DNA from: Lewinellaceae bacterium
Lineage (GTDB): Bacteria > Bacteroidota > Bacteroidia > Chitinophagales > Saprospiraceae
Direction of reading: 5' to 3'
Length of the DNA stretch: 64,000 nt
Assembly (NCBI GenBank): GCA_016710765.1
Contig: JADJUJ010000007.1
Span: 248,001 to 312,000 of the forward strand
The number at the start of each line of letters is the position of its first letter. Position 1 is the first letter of the stretch. Of the stretch, positions 27,803 through 35,986 are shown in pieces. The position numbers were made by a program, and so were the translations under genes. The notes under the pieces are model-generated. The model ran no database searches and was not told the origin of the DNA. It worked only from the letters and a program-made list of their open reading frames with translations.

Positions 27803-28417
27803 ATGAAAACACAACACCTATCAGCCTTCCTCCTGTTTGTCCTAGTTGCTATTAGTTATCAGTGCCATAATCTGATATCAGAAACGCCGCCCTACAGAAG
27901 ATGTATCACCTTTCATTTTGAAAAAAACAGCCCTAAGCAACTGGTCCTGAAAGTGATCAGCGGTGTGAATAGCACGAATTACAATACCGATGCTATGGGG
28001 GTATGCAATAATTTAAAAATTCAAGAAAATGATGTTATTCAGGTGTTTGATGGCACCGAAATAATAGAAGAACTTTTATTTAGTAAAATCGACTTACTAT
28101 TAAGGGTTGATATGGCGGTACAAGATCCAATGGGTGGAAAGCCAAGCTTGCAAGGAATATTTGCAGCGAATAATCCCTACGCCGCCCAGATAAAAGATGA
28201 GAATGGCGTTACTGCGCCAGTAGACATCGATACCGATGACAACTATATTTGGCCAGCAGTTGATTTAATATTGCCTGAAGAATTATCTTTTAGGGTTAAA
28301 GACGGTTTTTTTTCCAGTTATAAGGATCGGGTGAAAATTAAAATCAAGAAGAGCCGGGAGTCCACAACACAAATTGATATTAAACTCGGACAGGTGCTTG
28401 TTGATTTATGCGATTAG
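27803..28417 (+). CDS. AT-rich small lipoprotein B, paralog of lipoprotein A
   Basis: ATG 27803 gives a signal MKTQHLSAFLLFVLVAISYQC with a lipobox-like Cys at 21; an upstream in-frame ATG at 27761 lacks a signal and is rejected. The mature part of about 180 residues is beta-rich. Shared motifs with gene A are VFDGTEIIEELLF (A: VLDDSIEMQELTF) and the C-terminal RVKIKIKKSRESTTQIDIKLGQ (A: GKIKIKNAGAENKVDIKLNQ). A CVN motif at MGVCNNLKI and an Asp-rich VDIDTDDN segment are its own. Base composition is AT-rich like A. Function unknown. Confidence 0.68.
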   Translation: MKTQHLSAFLLFVLVAISYQCHNLISETPPYRRCITFHFEKNSPKQLVLKVISGVNSTNYNTDAMGVCNNLKIQENDVIQVFDGTEIIEELLFSKIDLLLRVDMAVQDPMGGKPSLQGIFAANNPYAAQIKDENGVTAPVDIDTDDNYIWPAVDLILPEELSFRVKDGFFSSYKDRVKIKIKKSRESTTQIDIKLGQVLVDLCD

Positions 28418-28418
28418 A

Positions 28419-28490
28419 AAGGAATCAGAACAAACGGAGCGCTGGACTACCCTCATGAAAAAACACTTCCCGGAACAATTCAAAGACTGA
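28419..28490 (+). pseudogene. Relic 3' tail of a caspase-TPR gene
   Basis: Right after lipoprotein B, a short frame ends in ERWTTLMKKHFPEQFKD and TGA. The caspase-TPR protein at 28566 ends in AKWNELLKKYLPDEFKE: 7 of the last 17 residues are identical and most of the rest are conservative changes. There is no room for the rest of a gene, since lipoprotein B occupies the upstream sequence. This is best read as the surviving end of an older caspase-TPR copy, overwritten or displaced by the lipoprotein genes. Confidence 0.5.
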
Positions 28491-28565
28491 CATCCATAAC
28501 GAAAGCGCCTTCCCAATTCCTGATAACTGTACTGACAAGTGACCCCAATATTCAAATCTGCTACA

Positions 28566-31151
28566 ATGAGAAATACCCTGTTTGCCCTTATGTTACTTCC
28601 ATGGGGGCTCCATGCACAAACCGAAAAAGGCATTACCCCTGCTGCGGCAGAAACGGCTGCTCCTACCGGCACTACCTACGCAGTAGTCGTGGGTATCTCC
28701 GATTATCAGGACCCGCAAATACCCGACCTGCGCTATGCCGACAAAGATGCAGAGGCCTTTGCAGCCTACCTCCAATCCACAGCAGGTGGTTCCCGGGACG
28801 CCGATCACTTGCAACTGCTGACCAATCAGGATGCCACAGCAGGCCACATTGCCGAGGCGTTGGATGCACTCCTGGAGCGCGCAAAGCAGGGCGATAAAGT
28901 CGTTATCTATTTCTCCGGCCACGGTGATGTGGAGCGCAAGACCGTAACACAGCCAGGTTTTTTGTTGGCCTGGGATGCACCTTCACGGGTGTACATGGGT
29001 GGCGGAACGTATTCGCTTGCCTTTTTGCAGGAAATTGTAACCACGCTTTCTACCCAAAACCTGGCTAACGTGGTGGTCATTACCGACGCCTGCCACGCCG
29101 GCAAACTCTCGGGCAGTCAGATCGGTGGAGCACAACTCACCAGCGCCAGCCTGGCACGTCAATATGCCAGTGAGGTGAAAATACTATCTTGCCAGCCCAA
29201 CGAATTTTCACTTGAAGGGGAGCAGTGGGGTGGGGGGCATGGCTGCTTCAGTTATAATCTGATCGATGGCCTCTATGGGCTGGCCGACCGCAACTCGGAC
29301 GGCATTGTCACTGTAGGAGAGATTGATCGCTATTTGGAAGACCATGTGACTGCCGAGGCTGCTCCCCAGAGCCAGGTGCCGATGCTTTTGGGCAGTAAAA
29401 CAGAAAAATTAGCTTCGGTTGATGCCAAACTGTTGGCCAACTTGCGGCAAAACAAGTCGGCAGGATTGGTGTCGTTTATGGCCGTTGAGGGCCGGGGTTT
29501 CGAAGAGGAAGTGCTGGAAAAAGTGGACAGCAGTGTTCGCAAACAATTTTTATCCTTCAAACAAGCCGTAAAAGACAAATGCTTTTTTGAACCCGCTGGC
29601 AATTGTGCCGAGGATTACTATGTCCAGCTTTCCCAAAACCAGGCCTTGTCCCCGCTTTGGGGCGCTATGAAAAGGAGTTACGCAGCGGCTTTACAAGACG
29701 ATGCGCAGCAGACCATGAATGCCTGGCTCAAATCGGATCCCAGCCAATCACTTACCGGCGGAAATACCAATAAATCCGGGCATATACCGGCAAAGGTCTT
29801 TACCGAAAGGGTGATGGCTTTTCCTCGCTGCCTGGAACGTGCAGCCGATTTGTTGGGTAAGGACCACTACATGTACGCGCCCTTGCAGGCACGCAAGCAT
29901 TTTTTTGAAGGCTACTTGCTGACCAATGGTAATAGGAACCCCGACCAAGCGTTGGGCGAAAAAGCCCTTGCACAGTTTCGCGAAGCGCTTCGCTGGCAAC
30001 CAGAACTTCCCGCCATCTACTGGCAGATGAGCCAGGTGTTCGGGTACCAGTACGCGCAGCCCGATTCGATGGAGTTGTATGCCCGGAAGGCAATGGCATT
30101 GCACCCTTCCTGGGTAATGCCTTATACAAGCCTTGCCTTTAATTTTTCTCAGAAATACAAGAACTTCGACAAGGCAAAACCGTACCTCGAACAGGCACTT
30201 CAGATGGATACCAGTTCGGCCTATGTCTGGAATGTGTGGGGGGTATACCATATCTGGAACAAGGAATACCCTGAAGCGGAGACTGCATTTAAAAAGGCCA
30301 TCGAGCTGGATTCCAGTTTCGCAGATCTCCACAATAATTTAGGATTTGTGTACAACAATACCCGACGGTACGACGAGGCAGAACAGTCCTTGTTAAAGGC
30401 TATTCAACTCGACTCCACCAATACACTGCCTTTTAACACCTTAGGCTTTATGTACAACAATACAAAGCGATATCCTGAAGCGGAAAAAGCCTTGAAAAAA
30501 TCCATAGAACTCAATCCATACTACACGGATGCCATCAATAATATAGGAGTCACGTATAATTATACTGATCGTCCTGATAAAGCGGAACAGGCTTTTAAAC
30601 AGGTCCTTCAACTGGATTCTACCTACACCTTTGCTTTCCTCGGTCTGGGTGCAATTTACAGAAAAACAGAACGCTATGAGGAGGCTGAAGTTTGCCTGAA
30701 AAAAGCGATTCAGCTGGACTCGAGTACCTGGATGACATATGTCAACCTTGGGATGGTGTATCAAAAACTTCAACGCTGGGAAGATGCAGCAGTCATGATG
30801 CAGAAAGCAGTGGACCTGGGCCCACCCATCGCATCCATAAGGGCCATGTTGGGTAATATGCTGGGGCATGTACCCGACAGGATGGAAGATGCGCGTGTTG
30901 TGCTCAATAATGTCATTGAATTGGATCCTGATTATCCGGATACTTATATTCACCTGGCACAGCTGGCGCTTAGGAAAAACAATTTGACTGAGGCCTGGCA
31001 ATATTTCGAAAAAGGTCTCGAAAAAGGACTCGGTAGTGGCCAACTTTGGCTGGAGGATGTGCAGGCCGACCCCGACTTTGATGTAATGCGCAAGGATGCT
31101 AAATGGAACGAATTGCTGAAAAAATACCTCCCGGATGAATTCAAAGAATAA
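28566..31151 (+). CDS. Caspase-fold protease with EF-hand loop and long TPR array
   Basis: The 861-residue protein begins at ATG 28566 (MRNTLFALMLLPWGLHAQ, signal peptide); an upstream in-frame start at 28539 does not improve the signal. The caspase domain has YAVVVGISDYQDPQIPDLRYA, His in YFSGHGD (H119), and Cys in ITDACHAGKLSG (C176). An EF-hand loop DRNSDGIVTVGE (241-252) follows GLYGLA. About ten TPR units fill 455-830, with regular repeats such as ADLHNNLGFVYNNTRRYDEAEQSLLKAIQLD. It shares domain order with the gene at 24779. The intact dyad predicts activity, calcium a regulator, and the TPR array protein contacts. Probably periplasmic or exported. Confidence 0.88.
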   Translation: MRNTLFALMLLPWGLHAQTEKGITPAAAETAAPTGTTYAVVVGISDYQDPQIPDLRYADKDAEAFAAYLQSTAGGSRDADHLQLLTNQDATAGHIAEALDALLERAKQGDKVVIYFSGHGDVERKTVTQPGFLLAWDAPSRVYMGGGTYSLAFLQEIVTTLSTQNLANVVVITDACHAGKLSGSQIGGAQLTSASLARQYASEVKILSCQPNEFSLEGEQWGGGHGCFSYNLIDGLYGLADRNSDGIVTVGEIDRYLEDHVTAEAAPQSQVPMLLGSKTEKLASVDAKLLANLRQNKSAGLVSFMAVEGRGFEEEVLEKVDSSVRKQFLSFKQAVKDKCFFEPAGNCAEDYYVQLSQNQALSPLWGAMKRSYAAALQDDAQQTMNAWLKSDPSQSLTGGNTNKSGHIPAKVFTERVMAFPRCLERAADLLGKDHYMYAPLQARKHFFEGYLLTNGNRNPDQALGEKALAQFREALRWQPELPAIYWQMSQVFGYQYAQPDSMELYARKAMALHPSWVMPYTSLAFNFSQKYKNFDKAKPYLEQALQMDTSSAYVWNVWGVYHIWNKEYPEAETAFKKAIELDSSFADLHNNLGFVYNNTRRYDEAEQSLLKAIQLDSTNTLPFNTLGFMYNNTKRYPEAEKALKKSIELNPYYTDAINNIGVTYNYTDRPDKAEQAFKQVLQLDSTYTFAFLGLGAIYRKTERYEEAEVCLKKAIQLDSSTWMTYVNLGMVYQKLQRWEDAAVMMQKAVDLGPPIASIRAMLGNMLGHVPDRMEDARVVLNNVIELDPDYPDTYIHLAQLALRKNNLTEAWQYFEKGLEKGLGSGQLWLEDVQADPDFDVMRKDAKWNELLKKYLPDEFKE

Positions 31152-31253
31152 GTAGTTTCTGGTGTCCTGTCTGTATCCCGGGTATTTATCATGGTTTGAT
31201 ACTTTAATGTTATTTTTCGGCCAAAACGTTGAAACATCGTTAATGCCGATACC

Positions 31254-33686
31254 ATGAAAAAATTGCTTTTACTGTTGCTGACCGCAGCCTGCCTCCAGCC
31301 AAACCGGAACCTTCAGGCTGAAAACATTGCTTTTGAAACAGCAACGTTTCGTATAGGCATCAATGCCTCCGGTCAGCTGATTCAACTACAGGACAAAGCC
31401 TCCGGCATAAACTACTGCCCAAAGGATACCTTAGCAGCATTCTTTTCTATCCGCTGTGGCGGGGTCATGCAATACCCCTCCAGCGTAAAAAAAGATGCTT
31501 CGGGCAATCTGGTTTTCCGGTTTGACAATGGCGCCAGCGCAACTGTTTTGGTGCAGCAGAAAACAACCCACCTGACCTTTGAACTCACCAGGATCAGCGG
31601 CCCTGCAACTATCGAACTCATCGTCTGGGGCCCTTTTCGAACCAGCATCTCCGAAACCATCGGTGAAACTGTGGGCGTGGTGCGCAACCAGGATTTTGCC
31701 ATCGGTTTGCAGGCAGTTAACCCTAAAACACTGGGTGGCTATCCATGGACCGACAACGATTGCATGCCGCAACTGGATATTTTCGATCAAAACGATCCAT
31801 CCGACCTCAGCGAGGCAGGCAAACGCTATGTACTGTACCGTGTAGAAGCGGCAAAACCGGAGATGTTCGGCAGCACCCTGCAGGCTTATTGCCGGAACCG
31901 CGATGCAGCAAGGGTCATCGAAAATTGGGACCACCCGCTGTTCACCGCTGCTGCTTTTGAAGATGGCGGGGTGGTAGGCTCCAAAATTGCTCTCTTTGGT
32001 TGTCCGGCCAGCGCGGCGCTGGCCACCATCGGCGCCATCGAATTGGCCGAAAATCTTCCTCATCCAATGATCGACGGGCAATGGGGCAAAACGGCCCCAA
32101 CGGCCTCAGCCGCTTATCTGATTATGGGATTCGATGAAGCACGGTTTGAGGAAGCCTTAGATGTAGCCCAAAAAGCCAGCCTGCGCTATCTCTATCACGA
32201 CGGGCCTTTTGAAACCTGGGGCCATTTTATTTTGAATCCCAGTCAGTTTCCCGACGGACCAGAAAGCATGCGGCGTTGTGTAGAAAAGGCGGCAGGCCGG
32301 GGCATTATGCTGGGCGTACATACCCTGTCGAATTTTATCAGCACCAACGACCCCTATGTCACTCCTGTGCCCGACCCGCGGCTGGCCAAAGTTGGGAGCA
32401 GTGTAATAGGCACTGGTATTGATGCGCGCCAAACCGAAATCCCCATTGCTTCCCCCGACTTTTTCAGGCAATACCAAAACAACAACCTGAAAACGGTGGT
32501 GCTGGACCAGGAACTGATCCGATACGGCAGCGTCTCGGAAACGGCTCCCTGGACCCTGCTGGACTGCCAGCGGGGTGCATATGGCACAAGCGCTGACCGT
32601 CATGACAAAGGAGCGCCCATCGCTGTACTTGCCGACCATGGCTACAAAGTGTTCCTCAGCAACTCCGAGCTGGGTATCGAAATGGCGCAAAACATCGCCG
32701 ACCTGTTCAACCAAACCGGGCTCCGGCAGATTTCCTTCGACGGCCTGGAGGGCAACCGCTCCACCGGCATGGGCAATTATGGCGAAATACTTTTCACCAA
32801 CGCCTGGTACCAACGCCTCAGCGACGAGACCCGTAGCCACTACATCGCCGACGCCAGCCGTACTTCGCACTATTTCTGGCACATCTACACGCGCATGAAC
32901 TGGGGTGAGCCCTGGTATGCCGGTTTTAGGGAAAGCCAGACCGAATACCGACTGAAAAATCAGCAGTATTTTAAACGGAACCTGATGCCGGGTATGCTGG
33001 GCTGGTTCAGCATGCAAGCGTGCACCAGCGTGGAGGATATCGAGTGGATGCTGGCCCGATCAGCCGCCTTCGATGCCGGGTACGGTTTTGTTACCAACTT
33101 CGATGTGCTGCAAAAAAATGGCAGCGCAGATGAAATCCTCAGGCTGATCGGCGAATGGGAAAAGGCGCGCATGACCGGGGCATTTAGTGTGTCCCAGAAA
33201 CAGCGGATGGAAGACCTTAAAAATGAGTTTCAGCTGGAAACCACCAGCGAGGATCACTGGAATCTGTACCAGGTTTATTCCTTTAAGTTCCGGCATACCG
33301 CAAAGGTCAGGCAGCCGGGTGAGCCGCTGTACAGTAATTTTGATTTCAGCAACCCAGTGGCCAGCCAGCCCATGCAGTTTATCCTCACGGTAGTGGATGC
33401 AGATATCAGCGCTATTCGGATGGAATTGGACAATTACAAAGTATTGCACCTCGCAACGGATTTAAAGGCCGGTGAAACATGTCAGTACAAAGGAGGCAAA
33501 CTAGCCATCGTATACGATGCCAACTGGCAAAAAATACGGGAAACACCCATGGATCCCTCAGATTGGGCTATTGCTCCCGGGCCGCACCAACTCAACTATG
33601 AATGCCTGTTTACCCAGGGTAAGTTGCCCGAGGCAAAATTGGAAATCAGGTTGATGGGGGAAGCAGAATTGGTGGAAGGCCAATAG
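31254..33686 (+). CDS. Large secreted protein, possible glycoside hydrolase
   Basis: This 810-residue secreted protein (signal MKKLLLLLLTAACLQPN) has two visible parts. An N-terminal beta-rich part (ETATFRIGINASGQLIQLQDKASGINYC) resembles the supersandwich domain of glycosidases and lyases. A central part around 300-600 looks like a TIM barrel: YHDGPFETWGHFILNP, GIMLGVHTLSNFI, TGLRQISFDGLEGNRSTGMGNYGEILF, YFWHIYTRMNWGEPWYAG, and MLGWFSMQA. The DG-E in SFDGLEG could supply a catalytic acid. A beta-rich C-terminal domain closes it. Reaction and substrate cannot be named. It follows the caspase-TPR gene by 100 bases and precedes the subtilisin. Confidence 0.6.
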   Translation: MKKLLLLLLTAACLQPNRNLQAENIAFETATFRIGINASGQLIQLQDKASGINYCPKDTLAAFFSIRCGGVMQYPSSVKKDASGNLVFRFDNGASATVLVQQKTTHLTFELTRISGPATIELIVWGPFRTSISETIGETVGVVRNQDFAIGLQAVNPKTLGGYPWTDNDCMPQLDIFDQNDPSDLSEAGKRYVLYRVEAAKPEMFGSTLQAYCRNRDAARVIENWDHPLFTAAAFEDGGVVGSKIALFGCPASAALATIGAIELAENLPHPMIDGQWGKTAPTASAAYLIMGFDEARFEEALDVAQKASLRYLYHDGPFETWGHFILNPSQFPDGPESMRRCVEKAAGRGIMLGVHTLSNFISTNDPYVTPVPDPRLAKVGSSVIGTGIDARQTEIPIASPDFFRQYQNNNLKTVVLDQELIRYGSVSETAPWTLLDCQRGAYGTSADRHDKGAPIAVLADHGYKVFLSNSELGIEMAQNIADLFNQTGLRQISFDGLEGNRSTGMGNYGEILFTNAWYQRLSDETRSHYIADASRTSHYFWHIYTRMNWGEPWYAGFRESQTEYRLKNQQYFKRNLMPGMLGWFSMQACTSVEDIEWMLARSAAFDAGYGFVTNFDVLQKNGSADEILRLIGEWEKARMTGAFSVSQKQRMEDLKNEFQLETTSEDHWNLYQVYSFKFRHTAKVRQPGEPLYSNFDFSNPVASQPMQFILTVVDADISAIRMELDNYKVLHLATDLKAGETCQYKGGKLAIVYDANWQKIRETPMDPSDWAIAPGPHQLNYECLFTQGKLPEAKLEIRLMGEAELVEGQ

Positions 33687-33842
33687 GCCATTTAGAAGCC
33701 CCCCAACTACGTCGGCAATCGTCATTTTTTACAAAAAAATCGCAAAAAATCGGGAAGGCAACCTACTTTCGTGGACTTGCATGTGCAGCGGTTGCCCAAG
33801 CACACCTGCTATTCCTCATTTTGTTGCTTAATTTTGTTCTTT

Positions 33843-35867
33843 ATGCGCCTTTTTGCATCTTTTTTGCTCGTTCTCGCCACTTTTTTCCCCATACAGGCTC
33901 AATCGGATGCTAAAATCGCACCCCAACTTTGGGAAAAACTTCAGGAGGAGCCCACCGTGGAATGCCTGATAGTCATGAGCACACAGGCCGACCTGAGCCC
34001 GGCTGATTGGATGCGCACCAAACAAGAAAAGGGAGATTTTGTCTTCAACACGCTGGTGAATGTGGCAGAATCAACGCAGGAGCCCGTGCGCGCACTGCTC
34101 CGCGATGCTGCAGCGCCCATGCAATCGTTCTGGGTGATCAATGCCCTTTGGGCAAAAATAGATGCCGGCCTGGCACTCGAACTGGCAGCCATGCCGGAAG
34201 TGGACCGGCTGGAGTTCAACCCTGTGTGGCACATGGAATTGCTGCCTGCCGACGATATCGGCGCTTCCGACCGCGTCATGACGCCCATTTCCTGGGGCCT
34301 CACCAAGATCAAAGCCGATCAGGTGTGGTCGATGGGGTACAAGGGGCAGGGCGTTGTGGTTGGCGGACAGGACACCGGCTACGAATGGGAGCACCCTGCC
34401 ATCAAAGAAAAATACCGGGGTTGGAATGGCAGTACCGCCGACCACAATTACAACTGGCACGATGCCATTCACAGCCTTATCAATGGCGGCACCAACTCCT
34501 GCGGACTTAACCTGAACCATCCTTGCGACGATCATAACCACGGAACCCATACCGTCGGTACCATGACAGGAGGGGTTAACAGCGACAGCATCATTGGTGT
34601 GGCGCCCGACGCGGTGTGGATGGGCTGCCGCGACATGGAAGAGGGCGATGGGCAGCCTTCCACCTATATCGAATGCTTTCAATGGTTTATAGCGCCCACT
34701 AACCTGGCCAATGGCAGTCCCGATCCTGCCCAGGCGCCCGATGTGATCAATAACTCCTGGGGCTGTCCGATTTCAGAGGGCTGCAACAGTGGCAACTTTG
34801 CCACCATGGAAACGGTGGTAAACAATGTGCAGGCTGCCGGTATTTTGGTCGTGGTTTCTGCTGGCAACAGCGGTCCCAACTGCGGTACGGTCAACGCTCC
34901 TGCGGCCATTTTCGCCTCCAGTTTTTCGGTAGGCGCTACCAATTCTAACGACAATATCGCCGGTTTCAGCAGCAAAGGCCCGGTAACAGTGTACACCAGT
35001 GTCATGAAGCCGGATATTTCCGCCCCGGGGGTGTCTATTGTTAGTTGCATTGGCAACTCCAATAACCCGAACAACTATTCTTACGCGAGCTGGAACGGAA
35101 CCAGTATGGCTGGTCCGCACGTAGCTGGCATGGCTGCCTTGATCATGTCGGCCCGGCCCGACCTGAAAGGCCAGGTTGCAACACTGAAGGACCTGATACA
35201 ATCAACAGCGGTGGAGTTACTTCCCAGTACCCTTTGTGGAACGGATACGCCAACGTCAACCCCCAACAATACGTTCGGCCATGGCCGCATTGATGCCTTG
35301 GCCGCAGTAACATCGGCTTTATCCTTACCCGTAGAGTTCTTATCCTTCAAAGGCGTTTTTGAAAAAAATGCGGTGCAATTGAATTGGCAGACGGCTACAG
35401 AAAATGACTGTGCCTATTTTGAAGTTCAACGGAGTGTGGATGGCATTTCCTGGAAGGTTTTAGGGAAAGTGGCTTGTCATGGTTATTCCCAGCAGCTGCA
35501 GTCGTACCAGTTTGCTGACACGTCGCCCCGCAATGGTATCAACTATTACCGGCTTCGCCAAATGGATGGCGCCGGAACATATGCCTTCAGTAAGGTGATA
35601 GCGGTGGAGGCCCGCGGTGCAGGACTGGTTTTCCAGGCCATCGCACAACCAGCAGCAGGCGCTGTATTGCTCGAGATCGCTGGTACGCCCGTCGATGCCC
35701 AATTGAAGGTACAGGTGTACAGCTCCGACGGACGCCTGGTGCTCGAGGCCAACGCCGCTGATCGGGCGCTGGTGCCGGTTAACAACCTGAGCGCCGGGGT
35801 GTATGTTGCGCGTTTGCTGGACCAGGACAAGCAGTTGCTGGGTGTGAGCCGGTTGGTTTGGTGGTAG
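33843..35867 (+). CDS. Subtilisin-family (S8) protease exported by T9SS
   Basis: The 674-residue protein starts at ATG 33843 (MRLFASFLLVLATFFPIQAQ); the upstream start at 33771 adds non-signal residues. A propeptide region (CLIVMSTQADLSPADW...) precedes the S8 domain. The catalytic triad is D177 in GGQDTGYEWEHP, H233 in NHGTHTVGT, and S421 in GTSMAGPHVAGM, with the oxyanion N342 in VSAGNSGPN. The C-terminus has a beta-sandwich (VEFLSFKGVFEKNAVQLNWQTATEN...YYRLRQMDGAGTY) and a type A T9SS sorting domain (LKVQVYSSDGRLV...VPVNNLSAGVYVARLLD). It should be an active, outer-surface or secreted protease. Confidence 0.92.
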   Translation: MRLFASFLLVLATFFPIQAQSDAKIAPQLWEKLQEEPTVECLIVMSTQADLSPADWMRTKQEKGDFVFNTLVNVAESTQEPVRALLRDAAAPMQSFWVINALWAKIDAGLALELAAMPEVDRLEFNPVWHMELLPADDIGASDRVMTPISWGLTKIKADQVWSMGYKGQGVVVGGQDTGYEWEHPAIKEKYRGWNGSTADHNYNWHDAIHSLINGGTNSCGLNLNHPCDDHNHGTHTVGTMTGGVNSDSIIGVAPDAVWMGCRDMEEGDGQPSTYIECFQWFIAPTNLANGSPDPAQAPDVINNSWGCPISEGCNSGNFATMETVVNNVQAAGILVVVSAGNSGPNCGTVNAPAAIFASSFSVGATNSNDNIAGFSSKGPVTVYTSVMKPDISAPGVSIVSCIGNSNNPNNYSYASWNGTSMAGPHVAGMAALIMSARPDLKGQVATLKDLIQSTAVELLPSTLCGTDTPTSTPNNTFGHGRIDALAAVTSALSLPVEFLSFKGVFEKNAVQLNWQTATENDCAYFEVQRSVDGISWKVLGKVACHGYSQQLQSYQFADTSPRNGINYYRLRQMDGAGTYAFSKVIAVEARGAGLVFQAIAQPAAGAVLLEIAGTPVDAQLKVQVYSSDGRLVLEANAADRALVPVNNLSAGVYVARLLDQDKQLLGVSRLVWW

Positions 35868-35986
35868 TTTGGGGGTGAAAAATCATGGTAATGAAATAGG
35901 TTACAATGTACTAAGCAACGTGTCAGAATTAGTAGATGTGCTGTTCAATAAAAAGTGATCCTATTTTTTTAAAACCAAAGCGCCAG

